A stretch of 57,206 nt of DNA, from contig CALBDU010000090.1 of the NCBI GenBank assembly GCA_937927335.1, positions 1 through 57,206 on the forward strand. Reading direction: 5' to 3'. How positions within the stretch are numbered: position 1 is the first letter of the stretch; every line of letters starts with the position of its first letter. The position numbers and the translations under genes are program-made. Below the pieces are notes generated by a model. The model was given only the letters and a program-made list of their open reading frames with translations. It ran no database searches and was not told where the DNA came from. This DNA comes from an uncultured Clostridium sp. (GTDB taxonomy: Bacteria > Bacillota > Clostridia > Clostridiales > Clostridiaceae). This document shows, one piece after another, positions 39,695 through 49,409 of the stretch.

Positions 39695-40177
39695 GTGATA
39701 GTGACAAGAGAAGAGCTGACAGTAAGGGGAAATACGGTTTTAGCACCTAAGAGAACGCCTTACAAAAAAGTTGAAAAGAAGCATATAAGCAGCAATAATA
39801 AGAATAAGAAAAACAAGAATAAATTCGTTATTATAAGAAATATTTTTTTAGCCTTCACAATAGGTCTTATATTAGTAGGAAGATATTGTGCAATCTATAA
39901 TATGCAAAAGCAGCTCAATACAACAAAATCAAATATCACTGAAATGAATAAGCAAAACGACAATTTAAAGGTTGAACTTGTTAAATATAACAATCTGCAA
40001 TACATAGAAGAAGTTGCCACAACAAAACTTGGAATGGTGGCTCCAAACAGGAATGATGCAGTATACTGCAACATTAGCAGGGATAAGGTTATCACCACTG
40101 CAAATACACAGAATTCAGAAAATACTGGCAATACCACTGTGGGCAGGATAACAAGGGTAATTCAAAATATCTTTTGA
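39695..40177 (+). CDS. ftsL: FtsL-like cell-division protein
   Basis: A 160-residue protein with a long basic cytoplasmic N-terminus (Lys/Asn-rich at 27-48), one membrane helix (about 50-68) and a leucine-zipper-type coiled coil (LNTTKSNITEMNKQNDNLKV), the FtsL plan. It links the divisome to the PBP. GTG 39695 is chosen because GGGGTG lies six bases ahead; TTG 39677 and GTG 39686 are alternatives. The sequence is poorly conserved but lies between rsmH and the PBP, the usual ftsL position. Confidence 0.88.
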   Translation: MIVTREELTVRGNTVLAPKRTPYKKVEKKHISSNNKNKKNKNKFVIIRNIFLAFTIGLILVGRYCAIYNMQKQLNTTKSNITEMNKQNDNLKVELVKYNNLQYIEEVATTKLGMVAPNRNDAVYCNISRDKVITTANTQNSENTGNTTVGRITRVIQNIF

Positions 40178-40200
40178 AGCAATTCCCGGAGGTAAATTTA

Positions 40201-42387
40201 TTGGCAAATAAGGAATACAGGGATAAAACGATTATCAGAAAAAGGATGGTTATAGTGCTGGCTGGACTGTCCTTTCTCTTCATTCTGCTGTTTTCCAGAA
40301 TGTTTTATGTTATGGTAGTCCAATCATCAAAATATAAAGCCTATGCAGTAGACCAGTGGACCAGTGAGGTAAAAATTGCTGCAAAAAGAGGAAGGATATT
40401 GGACAGGAACGGCAATGAACTGGCGGTCAGCGCTAATGTTTACAGGGTGGATCTGGACATGAACACCTTGAGGGATACCATGAAGACTAAGAATCTTACA
40501 GTGGAAGAGGTATCTGCAAAGCTTGCAGGGGCGTTAAAAATGGAAACTGCCGATGTGACAAAAATTTTGAGCAAAACCCTTCCCAGTGGCTTGCCCATTG
40601 GCTCAGCTACCTTGAAAAGAAGGATAGAAAAGCCAGAAGCAGATAGTGTTAAGGCACTTAATCTCAGGGGCGTGCTGGTTTCTGCAGATACAAAAAGATT
40701 TTACCCTAACAATAATTTTTTGGCTCAGGTACTGGGCCATACTAATTCCGACGGAGATGGCTTAACTGGAGTAGAGCTTAAATATAATAAAGAGCTTTCA
40801 GGTACTCCGGGAGTAAGAATAGCTGAGACTGATAGAAAAAGCATGGAGCTTCCAAACACAATATCAGAATATACTGAACCTGTGGATGGAAGGGACCTGG
40901 TTTTGACCATAGATGAAATGATACAGAATTTTGCGGAGAAGGCTGCTGCCAAAGCCTTGGAGGATAATAAGGCCAAGGCGGTGTCAATAATTGTTATGGA
41001 TCCTAAAAACGGAGATGTGCTGGCTATGGTGAACAAGCCTGATTACAATCCCAATGATCCATGGGTGGAAGGCAAAACCTCCGATGAACTGCAGCAGATG
41101 TGGAGAAACAGGGCTGTAAGCGATACCTTCGAGCCAGGCTCCATATTTAAGGTTATAACCTCCACAGCAGCGCTGGAAACAGGCTCAGTCACCGACAATG
41201 ATACCTTTACCTGTACAGGAAGCTTTTCGGTGGGAGGAAGGATAATACACTGCTGGAAACGAACAGGCCATGGTACCCAGCATTTTGTGGACATATTAAA
41301 AAATTCCTGTAATGTTGGTTTTGCTGCAGTAGGCAAAAAAGTTGGCAGAGAAACTCTTAATGAATATATACAAAAGTTCGGTTTTGGAAAAAAGACAGGT
41401 ATAGATCTGCCAGGTGAGGCCAGCGGCATAATCAAGAAAACTGCTGATATTACCGAAACAGACCTGGCAACCATTTCCTTCGGCCAAACGGATACAGTGT
41501 CCTGTATCCAGTATCTTACAGCCTTTAATGCTGTAGCAAATGGAGGAAAGCTTATAACTCCTCATTTAATGAAGGAAATTGCACATTATGATGAAGATTC
41601 CGGCAAGGAAATAGCAGACAGTAAATATGATAGTACAGTTAATTCAAAGCAGATACTGGATAGTGCCAAGATGTCTGAGCTTAGAGGGTATCTGGAAAAG
41701 GTAGTTGGTGAAGGAGGAGGAAGCAAGGCCTTCATTGAGGGCTACCATATCGCAGGTAAGACCGGTACAGCCCAAAAGGCTGGTCCAGGTGGTTACCAAA
41801 GTGGAAAATATATCGCATCCTTTACGGGAATGGCTCCGGCCAGCGATCCCAGGATTACTGTTTTTATTTCTATAGATGAACCGGATCCTTCCAATTACTA
41901 TGCAGGGCAGATAGCTGCCCCTGTAGCCCAGCAGGTATTTAATGATATATTCAACTATCTTGCCATGAAAAGCGACGCCAGTGGAGCTGATGTGGCCAGA
42001 AGCCTGCTAAGGGATGTAGTGGTGCCGGATGTGCGGGGCATGACCAAGGCTGATGCTCAAAAGGTTTTGAAGGAGCAGCATCTTGCTTTTGATATTGACA
42101 GCACGGGGCCATATATAACAGATATGAATCCAAAACCAGGATATACCGTTAAGGAAGGGAGCAAAATAACACTTTACACAGGCACTGCCGCTAATTATAA
42201 TAAAGTAGTAGCTGTGCCAAACATTAAAGGCCTCACCCAGGAAAGAGCGGTGCAGGTACTTAATAGTGTAGGCTTAAAAGCAAGTTCCACAGGAAGCGGA
42301 ATGGTTTCTGGTCAAAGCATTGCAGCTGGTACTGAAGTTTCCAAGGGAACTACAGTTACCATGGATCTTGAGCCTATAGGGGACTAA
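40201..42387 (+). CDS. spoVD: Division-type penicillin-binding protein 2 with two PASTA domains (FtsI/SpoVD)
   Basis: A 728-residue class B transpeptidase that cross-links septal peptidoglycan. One membrane helix (about 18-38) precedes the dimerisation domain. The catalytic motifs are S314-x-x-K317 (PGSIFK), S369-C370-N371 and K520-T521-G522-T523. Two PASTA domains follow, about 607-668 (VVPDVRGMTKADAQKVL) and 672-728 (AVPNIKGLTQERAVQVL). TTG 40201 lies eight bases after GGAGG; the upstream TTG 40174 is inside ftsL. Sequence alone does not separate FtsI (vegetative) from SpoVD (spore cortex); as the only such gene in this cluster it may serve division. Confidence 0.93.
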   Translation: MANKEYRDKTIIRKRMVIVLAGLSFLFILLFSRMFYVMVVQSSKYKAYAVDQWTSEVKIAAKRGRILDRNGNELAVSANVYRVDLDMNTLRDTMKTKNLTVEEVSAKLAGALKMETADVTKILSKTLPSGLPIGSATLKRRIEKPEADSVKALNLRGVLVSADTKRFYPNNNFLAQVLGHTNSDGDGLTGVELKYNKELSGTPGVRIAETDRKSMELPNTISEYTEPVDGRDLVLTIDEMIQNFAEKAAAKALEDNKAKAVSIIVMDPKNGDVLAMVNKPDYNPNDPWVEGKTSDELQQMWRNRAVSDTFEPGSIFKVITSTAALETGSVTDNDTFTCTGSFSVGGRIIHCWKRTGHGTQHFVDILKNSCNVGFAAVGKKVGRETLNEYIQKFGFGKKTGIDLPGEASGIIKKTADITETDLATISFGQTDTVSCIQYLTAFNAVANGGKLITPHLMKEIAHYDEDSGKEIADSKYDSTVNSKQILDSAKMSELRGYLEKVVGEGGGSKAFIEGYHIAGKTGTAQKAGPGGYQSGKYIASFTGMAPASDPRITVFISIDEPDPSNYYAGQIAAPVAQQVFNDIFNYLAMKSDASGADVARSLLRDVVVPDVRGMTKADAQKVLKEQHLAFDIDSTGPYITDMNPKPGYTVKEGSKITLYTGTAANYNKVVAVPNIKGLTQERAVQVLNSVGLKASSTGSGMVSGQSIAAGTEVSKGTTVTMDLEPIGD

Positions 42388-42395
42388 AATTTAAT

Positions 42396-42427
42396 GGCAT
42401 GCAATGCATAATTGCATGCCTGATTTT
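42396..42427 (+). terminator. Strong hairpin after the PBP gene
   Basis: GGCATGCAAT (42396-42405) pairs perfectly with ATTGCATGCC (42411-42420) around GCATA, followed by TGATTTTG. The T run is interrupted, so readthrough into murE is likely and it may act as an attenuator or partial terminator. Confidence 0.7.
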
Positions 42428-42477
42428 GTATTTATATCTTTTATTTGGATAAAATTTATATAAAGGAGCTGGTTTGC

Positions 42478-43938
42478 TTGAAACTAAAAAGTATTTTGAA
42501 GGGATTGGAATATGAACTGCTCAGGGGTGGTTTGGATATAGAAATAAGCAAAATTGAATATGATTCAAGAAAGATTGAACCAAAGGATTTGTTTATTTGT
42601 ATAAAGGGCTATGCAACAGACGGGCATAATTATGTACAGGCAGCCTTGGATAAAGGTGCCGCAGCAATTTTATGTATGGATGATATTGAGGATATAGCTG
42701 CCCACAAGGACTGTACAGTGGTTAAGGTTAAGGATACAAGAAAGGCTATGGCTCTGGCGGGATCAAATTATTACGGGAATCCAAAAGAAAAACTGAAAAT
42801 AATTGGTGTTACCGGTACCAATGGAAAGACCACCTCCACCTTTATGATAAAATCAATTCTTGAGGAGGCAGGGTTTAAAACTGGTATTATAGGTACTATT
42901 GCAAACTACATAGGGGATAAAAAGGTAGAAACCAGCAGAACCACACCTGAATCCCTGGATTTGCACAAGCTGTTTTGTGAAATGGTTGATCAAGAGGTTA
43001 AATATGTGGTAATGGAGGTTTCATCCCATTCCCTTTATCTGGACAGAGTTTACGGCATAGAATTTTGTGAAGGGGTTTTCACAAATCTTACTAGAGATCA
43101 CCTGGATTTTCACAAAACCTTTGAAAATTACTACGATGCCAAGCTTATACTTTTCAGGAATTCCAGAAATTCTGTTATTAATATTGACAGTGATTATGGA
43201 ATGAAGGTATGGAATGATATTAATGGAAATAAAATAAGCTGTTCCATTGAAAGCCCTGCTGATGTGAAAGCAGAAAACCTCATAATGCACTCAAGGGGTG
43301 TAGAGTTTGATTTGGGATACGATAATAACACTGTAAGAATAAACCTCAATATTCCTGGAAAATATAATGTGGAAAATGCCCTTGGCAGCGCTGGAGCCTG
43401 CCTTATGGAGGGTATTTCGCTGGGAATTGTTAAAAAGGGCCTGGAACGGATGCTCTGTGTACCAGGAAGATGTGAAATAGTAAATTACGGCAGCAACCTG
43501 GGCTTTGATATAATTGTAGATTACGCACATACACCTGACGGCCTTGAGAATATACTTAAAACAGCCAGGGAATTCACCACAGGAAGACTTATATCCGTAT
43601 TTGGCTGCGGAGGAGACAGGGACAGGACCAAAAGGCCCATAATGGGAGACATAGGCACAAAGCTCAGCGATATAGCGGTTATAACCTCTGATAATCCACG
43701 AACTGAGGACCCTGATCTTATAATTAAGGATATTCTGGAAGGAGTATCTAAGGATAACTATATAGTGGTGGAAAACAGAAGAGATGCTATAAAAAGGGCA
43801 ATTGAAACTGCAAAAAAAGGTGATGTTATAGTTATAGCAGGCAAAGGTCATGAGGATTACCAGATACTTAAAACTGGGAAAATCCACTTTGACGAAAGGG
43901 AAGTTGTAAAAGAGATATTGGAGAAAGGGGAAGTTTAA
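42478..43938 (+). CDS. murE: UDP-MurNAc-tripeptide synthetase MurE, meso-DAP type
   Basis: A 486-residue Mur ligase. The ATP site is GVTGTNGKTT; the middle domain has TTPESLDLHKLF and YVVMEVSSHSL; the C-terminal domain carries SDNPRTEDP. The DNPR motif marks enzymes that add meso-diaminopimelate rather than lysine, so the peptidoglycan should be of the DAP type. The start is TTG 42478, ten bases after AAGGAG; the longer frame from TTG 42445 runs through the ribosome site. It abuts murF with no gap. Confidence 0.97.
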   Translation: MKLKSILKGLEYELLRGGLDIEISKIEYDSRKIEPKDLFICIKGYATDGHNYVQAALDKGAAAILCMDDIEDIAAHKDCTVVKVKDTRKAMALAGSNYYGNPKEKLKIIGVTGTNGKTTSTFMIKSILEEAGFKTGIIGTIANYIGDKKVETSRTTPESLDLHKLFCEMVDQEVKYVVMEVSSHSLYLDRVYGIEFCEGVFTNLTRDHLDFHKTFENYYDAKLILFRNSRNSVINIDSDYGMKVWNDINGNKISCSIESPADVKAENLIMHSRGVEFDLGYDNNTVRINLNIPGKYNVENALGSAGACLMEGISLGIVKKGLERMLCVPGRCEIVNYGSNLGFDIIVDYAHTPDGLENILKTAREFTTGRLISVFGCGGDRDRTKRPIMGDIGTKLSDIAVITSDNPRTEDPDLIIKDILEGVSKDNYIVVENRRDAIKRAIETAKKGDVIVIAGKGHEDYQILKTGKIHFDEREVVKEILEKGEV

Positions 43939-45321
43939 ATGGAAAAAATAACCCTTGATGAAATATTAAAGGCCGTGGAAGGAAAGCTTATTCTAAAAGG
44001 CAGTGTTCAAGAGTATGAATCGGTTTGTACCGACACAAGAAAGATCAAACCAGGAGATATATTTATAGCTCTAAGGGGAGATAATTTTAACGGCAATGAA
44101 TTTATTGAAGCTGCTGCAAATGCAGGAGCAAATCTCTGTATAGCAGACGAAGTAAAATTTCATAAGGATCAGTTGAAAAATGTAAGCCTCGTTCAAGTGG
44201 AGGATACAAAAAAAGCACTGCTGAAGCTGGCGGGATACTACAAAAAAAAGTTGAGGACAAAAATAATTGGTATAACAGGCTCCACTGGAAAAACCTCCAC
44301 GAAGGATTTGACAGCGGCAGCCCTCGGTATAAAATACAAGGTATTTAAAACAAAGGGCAATTTTAATAACGAAATCGGACTGCCTCTGATGATTTTCAGT
44401 CTGGACAATTCCTATGACATAGCAGTGCTGGAAATGGGCATGAACAATTTAAGGGAGATCCACAACATGGCTGAGGCTGCAAGGCCTGATACAGCATTGA
44501 TCACAAATGTTGGCATGACCCATATTGAAAATCTTAAAACCAGGGAGAACATTTTAAAAGCAAAATTGGAAATCACTGATTTTTTTAATGAAAATTCACT
44601 ACTTATTGTAAATTCGGATAACGACATGTTAAAGAATATGGATTATAAAAAAAGCAGGCTCATAACCACAGGTCTGGGGGAGAATTCTGATTACTCCGCC
44701 TGTGATGTGGTACTGGAGGATGAAGGCGTTCAATTTAATGTTGTTCTTAAAGGTATTGTTCAGCCTCAGAAATTCCATATTCCTGTGCCTGGCATGCACA
44801 CTATAAATAATGCACTTTTAGCTATAGCGGTTTCCATGGAATATGGTCTTAGCGTTGAGGAAATAAGCAGGGGCTTTTGTAACCTTGAAAAAACAGCCAT
44901 GCGACTGGACATCATCAAGGGTGATTTTACTATCATCAATGATTGCTACAATGCAAATCCTGATTCCATGAAATCCGGGCTTGAGGTTTTGAAGAATTAC
45001 AAGTGTGTTCATAGAATTGCCATACTAGGCAGTATGAGGGAGCTTGGTCAGCAAGGGCCAGAGGCTCATAGGGGCATTGGTGATTTTGCCAGGGAATGTG
45101 GTGTGGATACACTTATCACCCTGGGTGAGTATAATGAATACTTTAAGGAAGGCTTTGGCGAAAATTGCTTTTGCTTCGATGACTACGATGAAGCTGCAGC
45201 CTTTGCAATAAAAACTATAAAGCCAGGAGATGCTGTTATTGTTAAAGCCTCCAGGTCCATGAAGTTTGAAAAAATAACAGAGAAATTGAAAGAACACATT
45301 GGGGTGACAAATAATGGATAA
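43939..45321 (+). CDS. murF: UDP-MurNAc-pentapeptide synthetase MurF
   Basis: A 460-residue Mur ligase that adds D-alanyl-D-alanine to the UDP-MurNAc-tripeptide. The ATP motif is GITGSTGKTSTKDL, followed by KGNFNNEIGLPL and VLEMGMNNLREI, and the C-terminal domain has INDCYNANPDSM. It directly follows murE and overlaps mraY by eight bases, so the three are coupled. Length is normal. Confidence 0.97.
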   Translation: MEKITLDEILKAVEGKLILKGSVQEYESVCTDTRKIKPGDIFIALRGDNFNGNEFIEAAANAGANLCIADEVKFHKDQLKNVSLVQVEDTKKALLKLAGYYKKKLRTKIIGITGSTGKTSTKDLTAAALGIKYKVFKTKGNFNNEIGLPLMIFSLDNSYDIAVLEMGMNNLREIHNMAEAARPDTALITNVGMTHIENLKTRENILKAKLEITDFFNENSLLIVNSDNDMLKNMDYKKSRLITTGLGENSDYSACDVVLEDEGVQFNVVLKGIVQPQKFHIPVPGMHTINNALLAIAVSMEYGLSVEEISRGFCNLEKTAMRLDIIKGDFTIINDCYNANPDSMKSGLEVLKNYKCVHRIAILGSMRELGQQGPEAHRGIGDFARECGVDTLITLGEYNEYFKEGFGENCFCFDDYDEAAAFAIKTIKPGDAVIVKASRSMKFEKITEKLKEHIGVTNNG

Positions 45322-46267
45322 AATAATATTTTCAGTACTGGCGGCATTTGTAATTACTTTATTGGAGGGGCCTATATTAATACCAATGCTGCACAAGCTG
45401 AAGTTTGGACAGAGTATAAGAGAGGATGGTCCAAAGAGTCACCTCAAAAAAGCAGGAACCCCTACAATGGGTGGAATTATATTTATTTTATCAGCCATAA
45501 TAACTATGGCAATAATGGTAAGAAAGCCTTCAGATGAAGCAATGGTTGCACTTTATGCCTTTATAGCCTTTGGATTTATCGGAGCTTTGGATGACGGTCT
45601 TAAAATAATAAGACATCATAACCTGGGCCTCAGGGCATGGCAGAAGATGGCTCTGCTCCTGGCGGTATCGGGAGGCATTGCATATTATGCAGCAGGCAAC
45701 CCTGACATCGGGACCTCTATATTAGTGCCTTTCCTTAAGATGAATTGGAATCTTGGAATATGGTATATACCATTTATCATATTTTACTTTCTGTGTGTTA
45801 CAAATGGGGTTAACCTTACAGATGGTCTTGATGGACTTGCTACCTCTGTAACCATGCTGGTGATGACTTTTTTTGCACTAATAAGCTTTGCCTTTGGTCA
45901 TTACACATTAGCAATTTTCTGTGCTGTAATTGCAGGTTCACTGCTGGGCTTCCTTAAGTTTAACGCGTTCCCGGCTCAGGTGTTCATGGGAGATACGGGT
46001 TCCCTGGCGTTGGGAGGAGCTGTAGCTGCTGCTGCCATGATGCTGAAGCTTCCGTTGCTGATACTGCTGGTGGGAGGTATTTATGTAATAGAAACATTAT
46101 CCGTGATATTGCAGGTTGTATCCTTTAAGCTTACAAAGAAAAGGATATTCAAAATGGCTCCTATACATCACCATTTTGAGCTTTCCGGATGGCATGAAAC
46201 AAAAGTGGTTTCAATATTCTCCATAGCAACAGTTATTTTGTGCCTGATCGCATTTTTATCCTTATAA
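45314..46267 (+). CDS. mraY: Phospho-MurNAc-pentapeptide transferase MraY
   Basis: A 317-residue integral membrane enzyme with ten helices that makes lipid I. Motifs: GPKSHLKKAGTPTMGGI, GALDDGLKI, NLTDGLDGLATSV, FMGDTGSLALGG and the histidine motif MAPIHHHFELSGW. The start overlaps the end of murF. It precedes the SEDS-family gene. Confidence 0.98.
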   Translation: MDKIIFSVLAAFVITLLEGPILIPMLHKLKFGQSIREDGPKSHLKKAGTPTMGGIIFILSAIITMAIMVRKPSDEAMVALYAFIAFGFIGALDDGLKIIRHHNLGLRAWQKMALLLAVSGGIAYYAAGNPDIGTSILVPFLKMNWNLGIWYIPFIIFYFLCVTNGVNLTDGLDGLATSVTMLVMTFFALISFAFGHYTLAIFCAVIAGSLLGFLKFNAFPAQVFMGDTGSLALGGAVAAAAMMLKLPLLILLVGGIYVIETLSVILQVVSFKLTKKRIFKMAPIHHHFELSGWHETKVVSIFSIATVILCLIAFLSL

Positions 46268-46289
46268 TTAATTTTCGGGAGGACCTTAT

Positions 46290-47402
46290 ATGAAAAAAAC
46301 GCCCCGCAGAAAACTTGGTCCCATAGATTTTGTCCTGTTTTCAGTGATAATGCTGCTGGTGGCTATAGGAGTGGTTATGGTATATAGTGCCAGCTCCTAC
46401 AGTTCATTTTATGATTCAAAAATTAATGACAGTATGTTTTACCTTAAAAAGCAGGGCTTATGGGCGGTTATCGGAGCTCTTTGCATGATTTTTACAATGA
46501 AAATAGATTATCATGTATATAGAAAGTACACTATGCCTTTGATGGGAATAACTGTGGTGCTGCTTTGTGTAGTATTTGCCTTTCCTGCTGTTAATGGGGC
46601 AAAAAGGTGGATACCACTGGGCTTTGCATCCATACAGCCTTCGGAAATCGCCAAATATGTGGTGGTGCTGTATATGGCAAAAAGCCTCTCTGCCAAAGGT
46701 GAAAATGTCAAATCCTTTATTTATGGAATAGTGCCATATATGCTGGTATCAGGCTTTTTTGCCGCTATGGTTCTGGCTGAGCACAACCTCAGTATAGCGG
46801 CCATAATAATGTTTGTTACGCTGATAGTGCTTTTTGTGGCTGGTGCTAAATTTGGTCACATCTTTGGAATTTGCGGCCTTGTTGGTGCAGCAGGTGCAGC
46901 AGGTATAGCTTTCGAGCCATACAGAATGGCCAGGTTTACAAGCTTTTTAAACCCATGGAAGGATCCAAGGGGGGATGGCTACCAGCTGATACAATCTCTG
47001 CTGGCATTAGGAGCAGGGGGTCTTTGGGGGGCAGGCCTGGGTCAGTCAAGACAGAAATGCTACTACATACCGGAGCCCCATACTGATTTTATTTTTTCTA
47101 TCATTGGAGAAGAACTTGGTCTCATAGGGTGCACAATAATAATTATTCTTTTTGTCATTTTCATATGGAGGGGTATAGTTACTGCATCCAAGGCAAAAGA
47201 TACCTTCGGTACTCTGCTGGCAACAGGAATAACATCAATAATAGCAATACAGGCTATTATAAATATTGCAGTGGTTACAGGCTCCATGCCGGTAACAGGG
47301 GTTCCCCTACCATTTATAAGCTACGGAGGATCCTCCCTGGTTATAAATTTATGCGCCATGGGCGTACTGCTTAATATTTCAAGACATAAGAAAACCACAT
47401 AA
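46290..47402 (+). CDS. ftsW: SEDS-family glycosyltransferase FtsW/SpoVE
   Basis: A 370-residue polytopic protein of the SEDS family that polymerises lipid II into glycan strands together with a class B PBP. Motifs include GVVMVYSAS near the N-terminus, KRWIPLGFASIQPSEIAK, the catalytic-site loop AEHNLSIA, and the C-terminal MPVTGVPLPFISYGGSSL. FtsW and SpoVE cannot be told apart by sequence alone; the neighbouring two-PASTA PBP is its likely partner. It ends in a terminator. Confidence 0.94.
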   Translation: MKKTPRRKLGPIDFVLFSVIMLLVAIGVVMVYSASSYSSFYDSKINDSMFYLKKQGLWAVIGALCMIFTMKIDYHVYRKYTMPLMGITVVLLCVVFAFPAVNGAKRWIPLGFASIQPSEIAKYVVVLYMAKSLSAKGENVKSFIYGIVPYMLVSGFFAAMVLAEHNLSIAAIIMFVTLIVLFVAGAKFGHIFGICGLVGAAGAAGIAFEPYRMARFTSFLNPWKDPRGDGYQLIQSLLALGAGGLWGAGLGQSRQKCYYIPEPHTDFIFSIIGEELGLIGCTIIIILFVIFIWRGIVTASKAKDTFGTLLATGITSIIAIQAIINIAVVTGSMPVTGVPLPFISYGGSSLVINLCAMGVLLNISRHKKTT

Positions 47403-47431
47403 GTGTGCAGACAACTGCATGCTTTTGTTTT
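47401..47431 (+). terminator. Terminator after ftsW
   Basis: AAGTGTGCAG (47401-47410) pairs with CTGCATGCTT (47415-47424) around ACAA with two wobble pairs, followed by TTGTTTT. It overlaps the ftsW stop codon. Confidence 0.78.
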
Positions 47432-47550
47432 AATATAAAATTAATTTTAATTAAATTTTCATTAAATAATGAAAAAATAAATGATTAATGTTATTATATG
47501 TATATGTGAATATAATTCTATTCCAAATTGGTTTATAAGGGGCTTGGGAT

Positions 47551-48327
47551 ATGGGCAGGAAGATAAACAACGGTGATAATGCACTTATCATAAGAAGGCG
47601 TAAAAGATTATTTTACAGGCGTGTTGTGCTGTTTTTCATATTTTTAATATCTGTACTTGCAATGCTGTGTTTTAAACTCCCTTATTTCAACATTATCACC
47701 ATAAAGGCGGCAAATAACAAAATTGTTTCCTCAGCGGATATTGTGGCTCTATCCGGATTGTACAAGGGAAATAACATATTTTACATTGATACAGGAAAGA
47801 GCGCCCAGGCATTATTAAAAAATCCTTACATTTTAAGTGCAAAGGTTGAAAGGAAGCTTCCAAGTACTATAATTATAACTGTAAAGGAAAGGGAAGCCAT
47901 ATACTACGGCCAGGTTCAGGGCAAATTTCTTGTAATTGACAAAAGCGGTATCGTGCTGGAGGAGAGAAGCGACATTAAAGCAATGAAGCTTATAAAGCTG
48001 GATGGCTTTGATTACAGCAAGGCCAAGGTGGGAGAGACTCTTGCAGCTGATGATTCCAGAAAACTTGAATTTATCGGAAGCCTCAATGACATAATGAAGG
48101 TTGATGAAAAATTCATTTCAAATGTTACATCAGTGGATGCAGGTGACTTGCTTATGCTGAAGGTCTATTACGGCAATTTCTGTATTAAGCTTGGGTCCAT
48201 GGACAATCTGGATAAAAAGCTGAACACTGCAGCCAACATTTTAGACAGAGAAGAATTCAAACAGGCAAAGGGTGGCTATGTAGACGTAAGCTTCGACGGC
48301 AACCCTGTGTATTATATAGAGAAGTAG
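47551..48327 (+). CDS. ftsQ: Cell-division protein FtsQ/DivIB
   Basis: A 258-residue protein with a basic cytoplasmic N-terminus, one membrane helix (about 27-46) and an extracellular POTRA domain (FNIITIKAANNKIVSSADIV followed by LSGLYKGNNIFYIDTGK), then a beta domain. It scaffolds the divisome with FtsL and FtsB-like proteins. It has its own leader of about 120 bases after the ftsW terminator, with a possible -10 TATAAT at 47511-47516 lacking a good -35. Confidence 0.92.
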   Translation: MGRKINNGDNALIIRRRKRLFYRRVVLFFIFLISVLAMLCFKLPYFNIITIKAANNKIVSSADIVALSGLYKGNNIFYIDTGKSAQALLKNPYILSAKVERKLPSTIIITVKEREAIYYGQVQGKFLVIDKSGIVLEERSDIKAMKLIKLDGFDYSKAKVGETLAADDSRKLEFIGSLNDIMKVDEKFISNVTSVDAGDLLMLKVYYGNFCIKLGSMDNLDKKLNTAANILDREEFKQAKGGYVDVSFDGNPVYYIEK

Positions 48328-48337
48328 GAGGGAAAAA

Positions 48338-49045
48338 ATGCGGAAGTTAGGATCTCAAATTAGTGTGGCCATTGTTTGCGCTATTTTAGGGTTTATGCTG
48401 GCTTACCAGTTTAAGGTTTTGATGAAGCAGGAAAAAACATTAAATCTGGGAAGTGTTAACAGCACAGATATTACAGTAGAAATAGAGCAGTACAAAAAGC
48501 AGAAAACAGAGCTGGAGGCAAAAGTAAACGAGCTTCAGGACAAGGTTAAAAACTATGAGGCGGCAGCAGCAGGCACCAGTGACACATCAAAGGCCCTGCT
48601 TCAGGAATTGGACAATTCACGACTATTAACTGGGCTTACAGATGTACATGGCCAGGGGGTTGTTATATATCTCAACCCGGATTCCAATCTTTTTGGAGCC
48701 AGTGGTGACCATATTACTGACAAACATCTTGTATACCTTGTAAATGAGTTGAGATTTGCAGGAGCTGAAGCCGTATCAATAAACGATATCAGAGTGGTAG
48801 GCACCACAGGAATAAGAAATGCAGGCAATTATATTTTAATTAATGATGAAAAGGTATCCTATTCCCAAAGGATAGTTATAAAGGCTATAGGAGATAAATC
48901 TCTGTTATACAGCGCTCTGAGCTTTCCTGAGGTGTTTTCTGAATTCAAGGGAATATGCGATGTTAAATTTGAAAAGCAGGACGATATCAAAATAAGCAAG
49001 TATACAAAAACCTACAAGTTTGATTACGCAAAGCCTGCGAGTTAA
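48338..49045 (+). CDS. DUF881 membrane protein, first copy
   Basis: A 235-residue protein with an N-terminal membrane helix (about 8-25), a coiled coil (about 46-70) and a DUF881 domain with LTGLTDVHGQGVVIYLNPDS and LVNELRFAGAEAVSINDIRV. This family is found in division clusters of Firmicutes and Actinobacteria; the function is unknown. It lies ten bases after ftsQ and is the first of a DUF881-sbp-DUF881 triplet. Confidence 0.88.
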   Translation: MRKLGSQISVAIVCAILGFMLAYQFKVLMKQEKTLNLGSVNSTDITVEIEQYKKQKTELEAKVNELQDKVKNYEAAAAGTSDTSKALLQELDNSRLLTGLTDVHGQGVVIYLNPDSNLFGASGDHITDKHLVYLVNELRFAGAEAVSINDIRVVGTTGIRNAGNYILINDEKVSYSQRIVIKAIGDKSLLYSALSFPEVFSEFKGICDVKFEKQDDIKISKYTKTYKFDYAKPAS

Positions 49046-49057
49046 AGGAGATAGACT

Positions 49058-49399
49058 ATGGTTGGTGCAATAGGATTAATAATTGGTATATTAATCGGAA
49101 TTATATTTAAAGTGAATATTCCGGATCAGTTTTCGCCATATATGTCAGTGGCAATACTTGCCTGTCTGGACTCAGTTTTTGGCGCCATAAGGGCAAACCT
49201 GTCAAAGAACTTTCAGTCGGATATATTTATCTCAGGATTTTTCGGAAATGCTCTGCTGGCTGCAGGACTGGCTTATCTTGGGGACAAACTAGGAGTGCCA
49301 ATATATCTGGCAGCGGTAATTGTATTTGGAGGAAGGCTCTTCGATAACTTCGCAATTATCAGAAGACTTTTAATTGAAAAAGCAAAGTCACGTCATTGA
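49058..49399 (+). CDS. sbp: Small basic protein Sbp (DUF1290)
   Basis: A 113-residue membrane protein with three or four helices; the signature is YMSVAILACLDSVFGAIRAN followed by FISGFFGNALLAAGLAYLGD. It is the small basic protein family of division clusters, of unknown function. It sits between two DUF881 genes, 12 and 10 bases from them, so it is clearly part of the same operon. Confidence 0.9.
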   Translation: MVGAIGLIIGILIGIIFKVNIPDQFSPYMSVAILACLDSVFGAIRANLSKNFQSDIFISGFFGNALLAAGLAYLGDKLGVPIYLAAVIVFGGRLFDNFAIIRRLLIEKAKSRH

Positions 49400-49409
49400 G
49401 GTGAACTAA

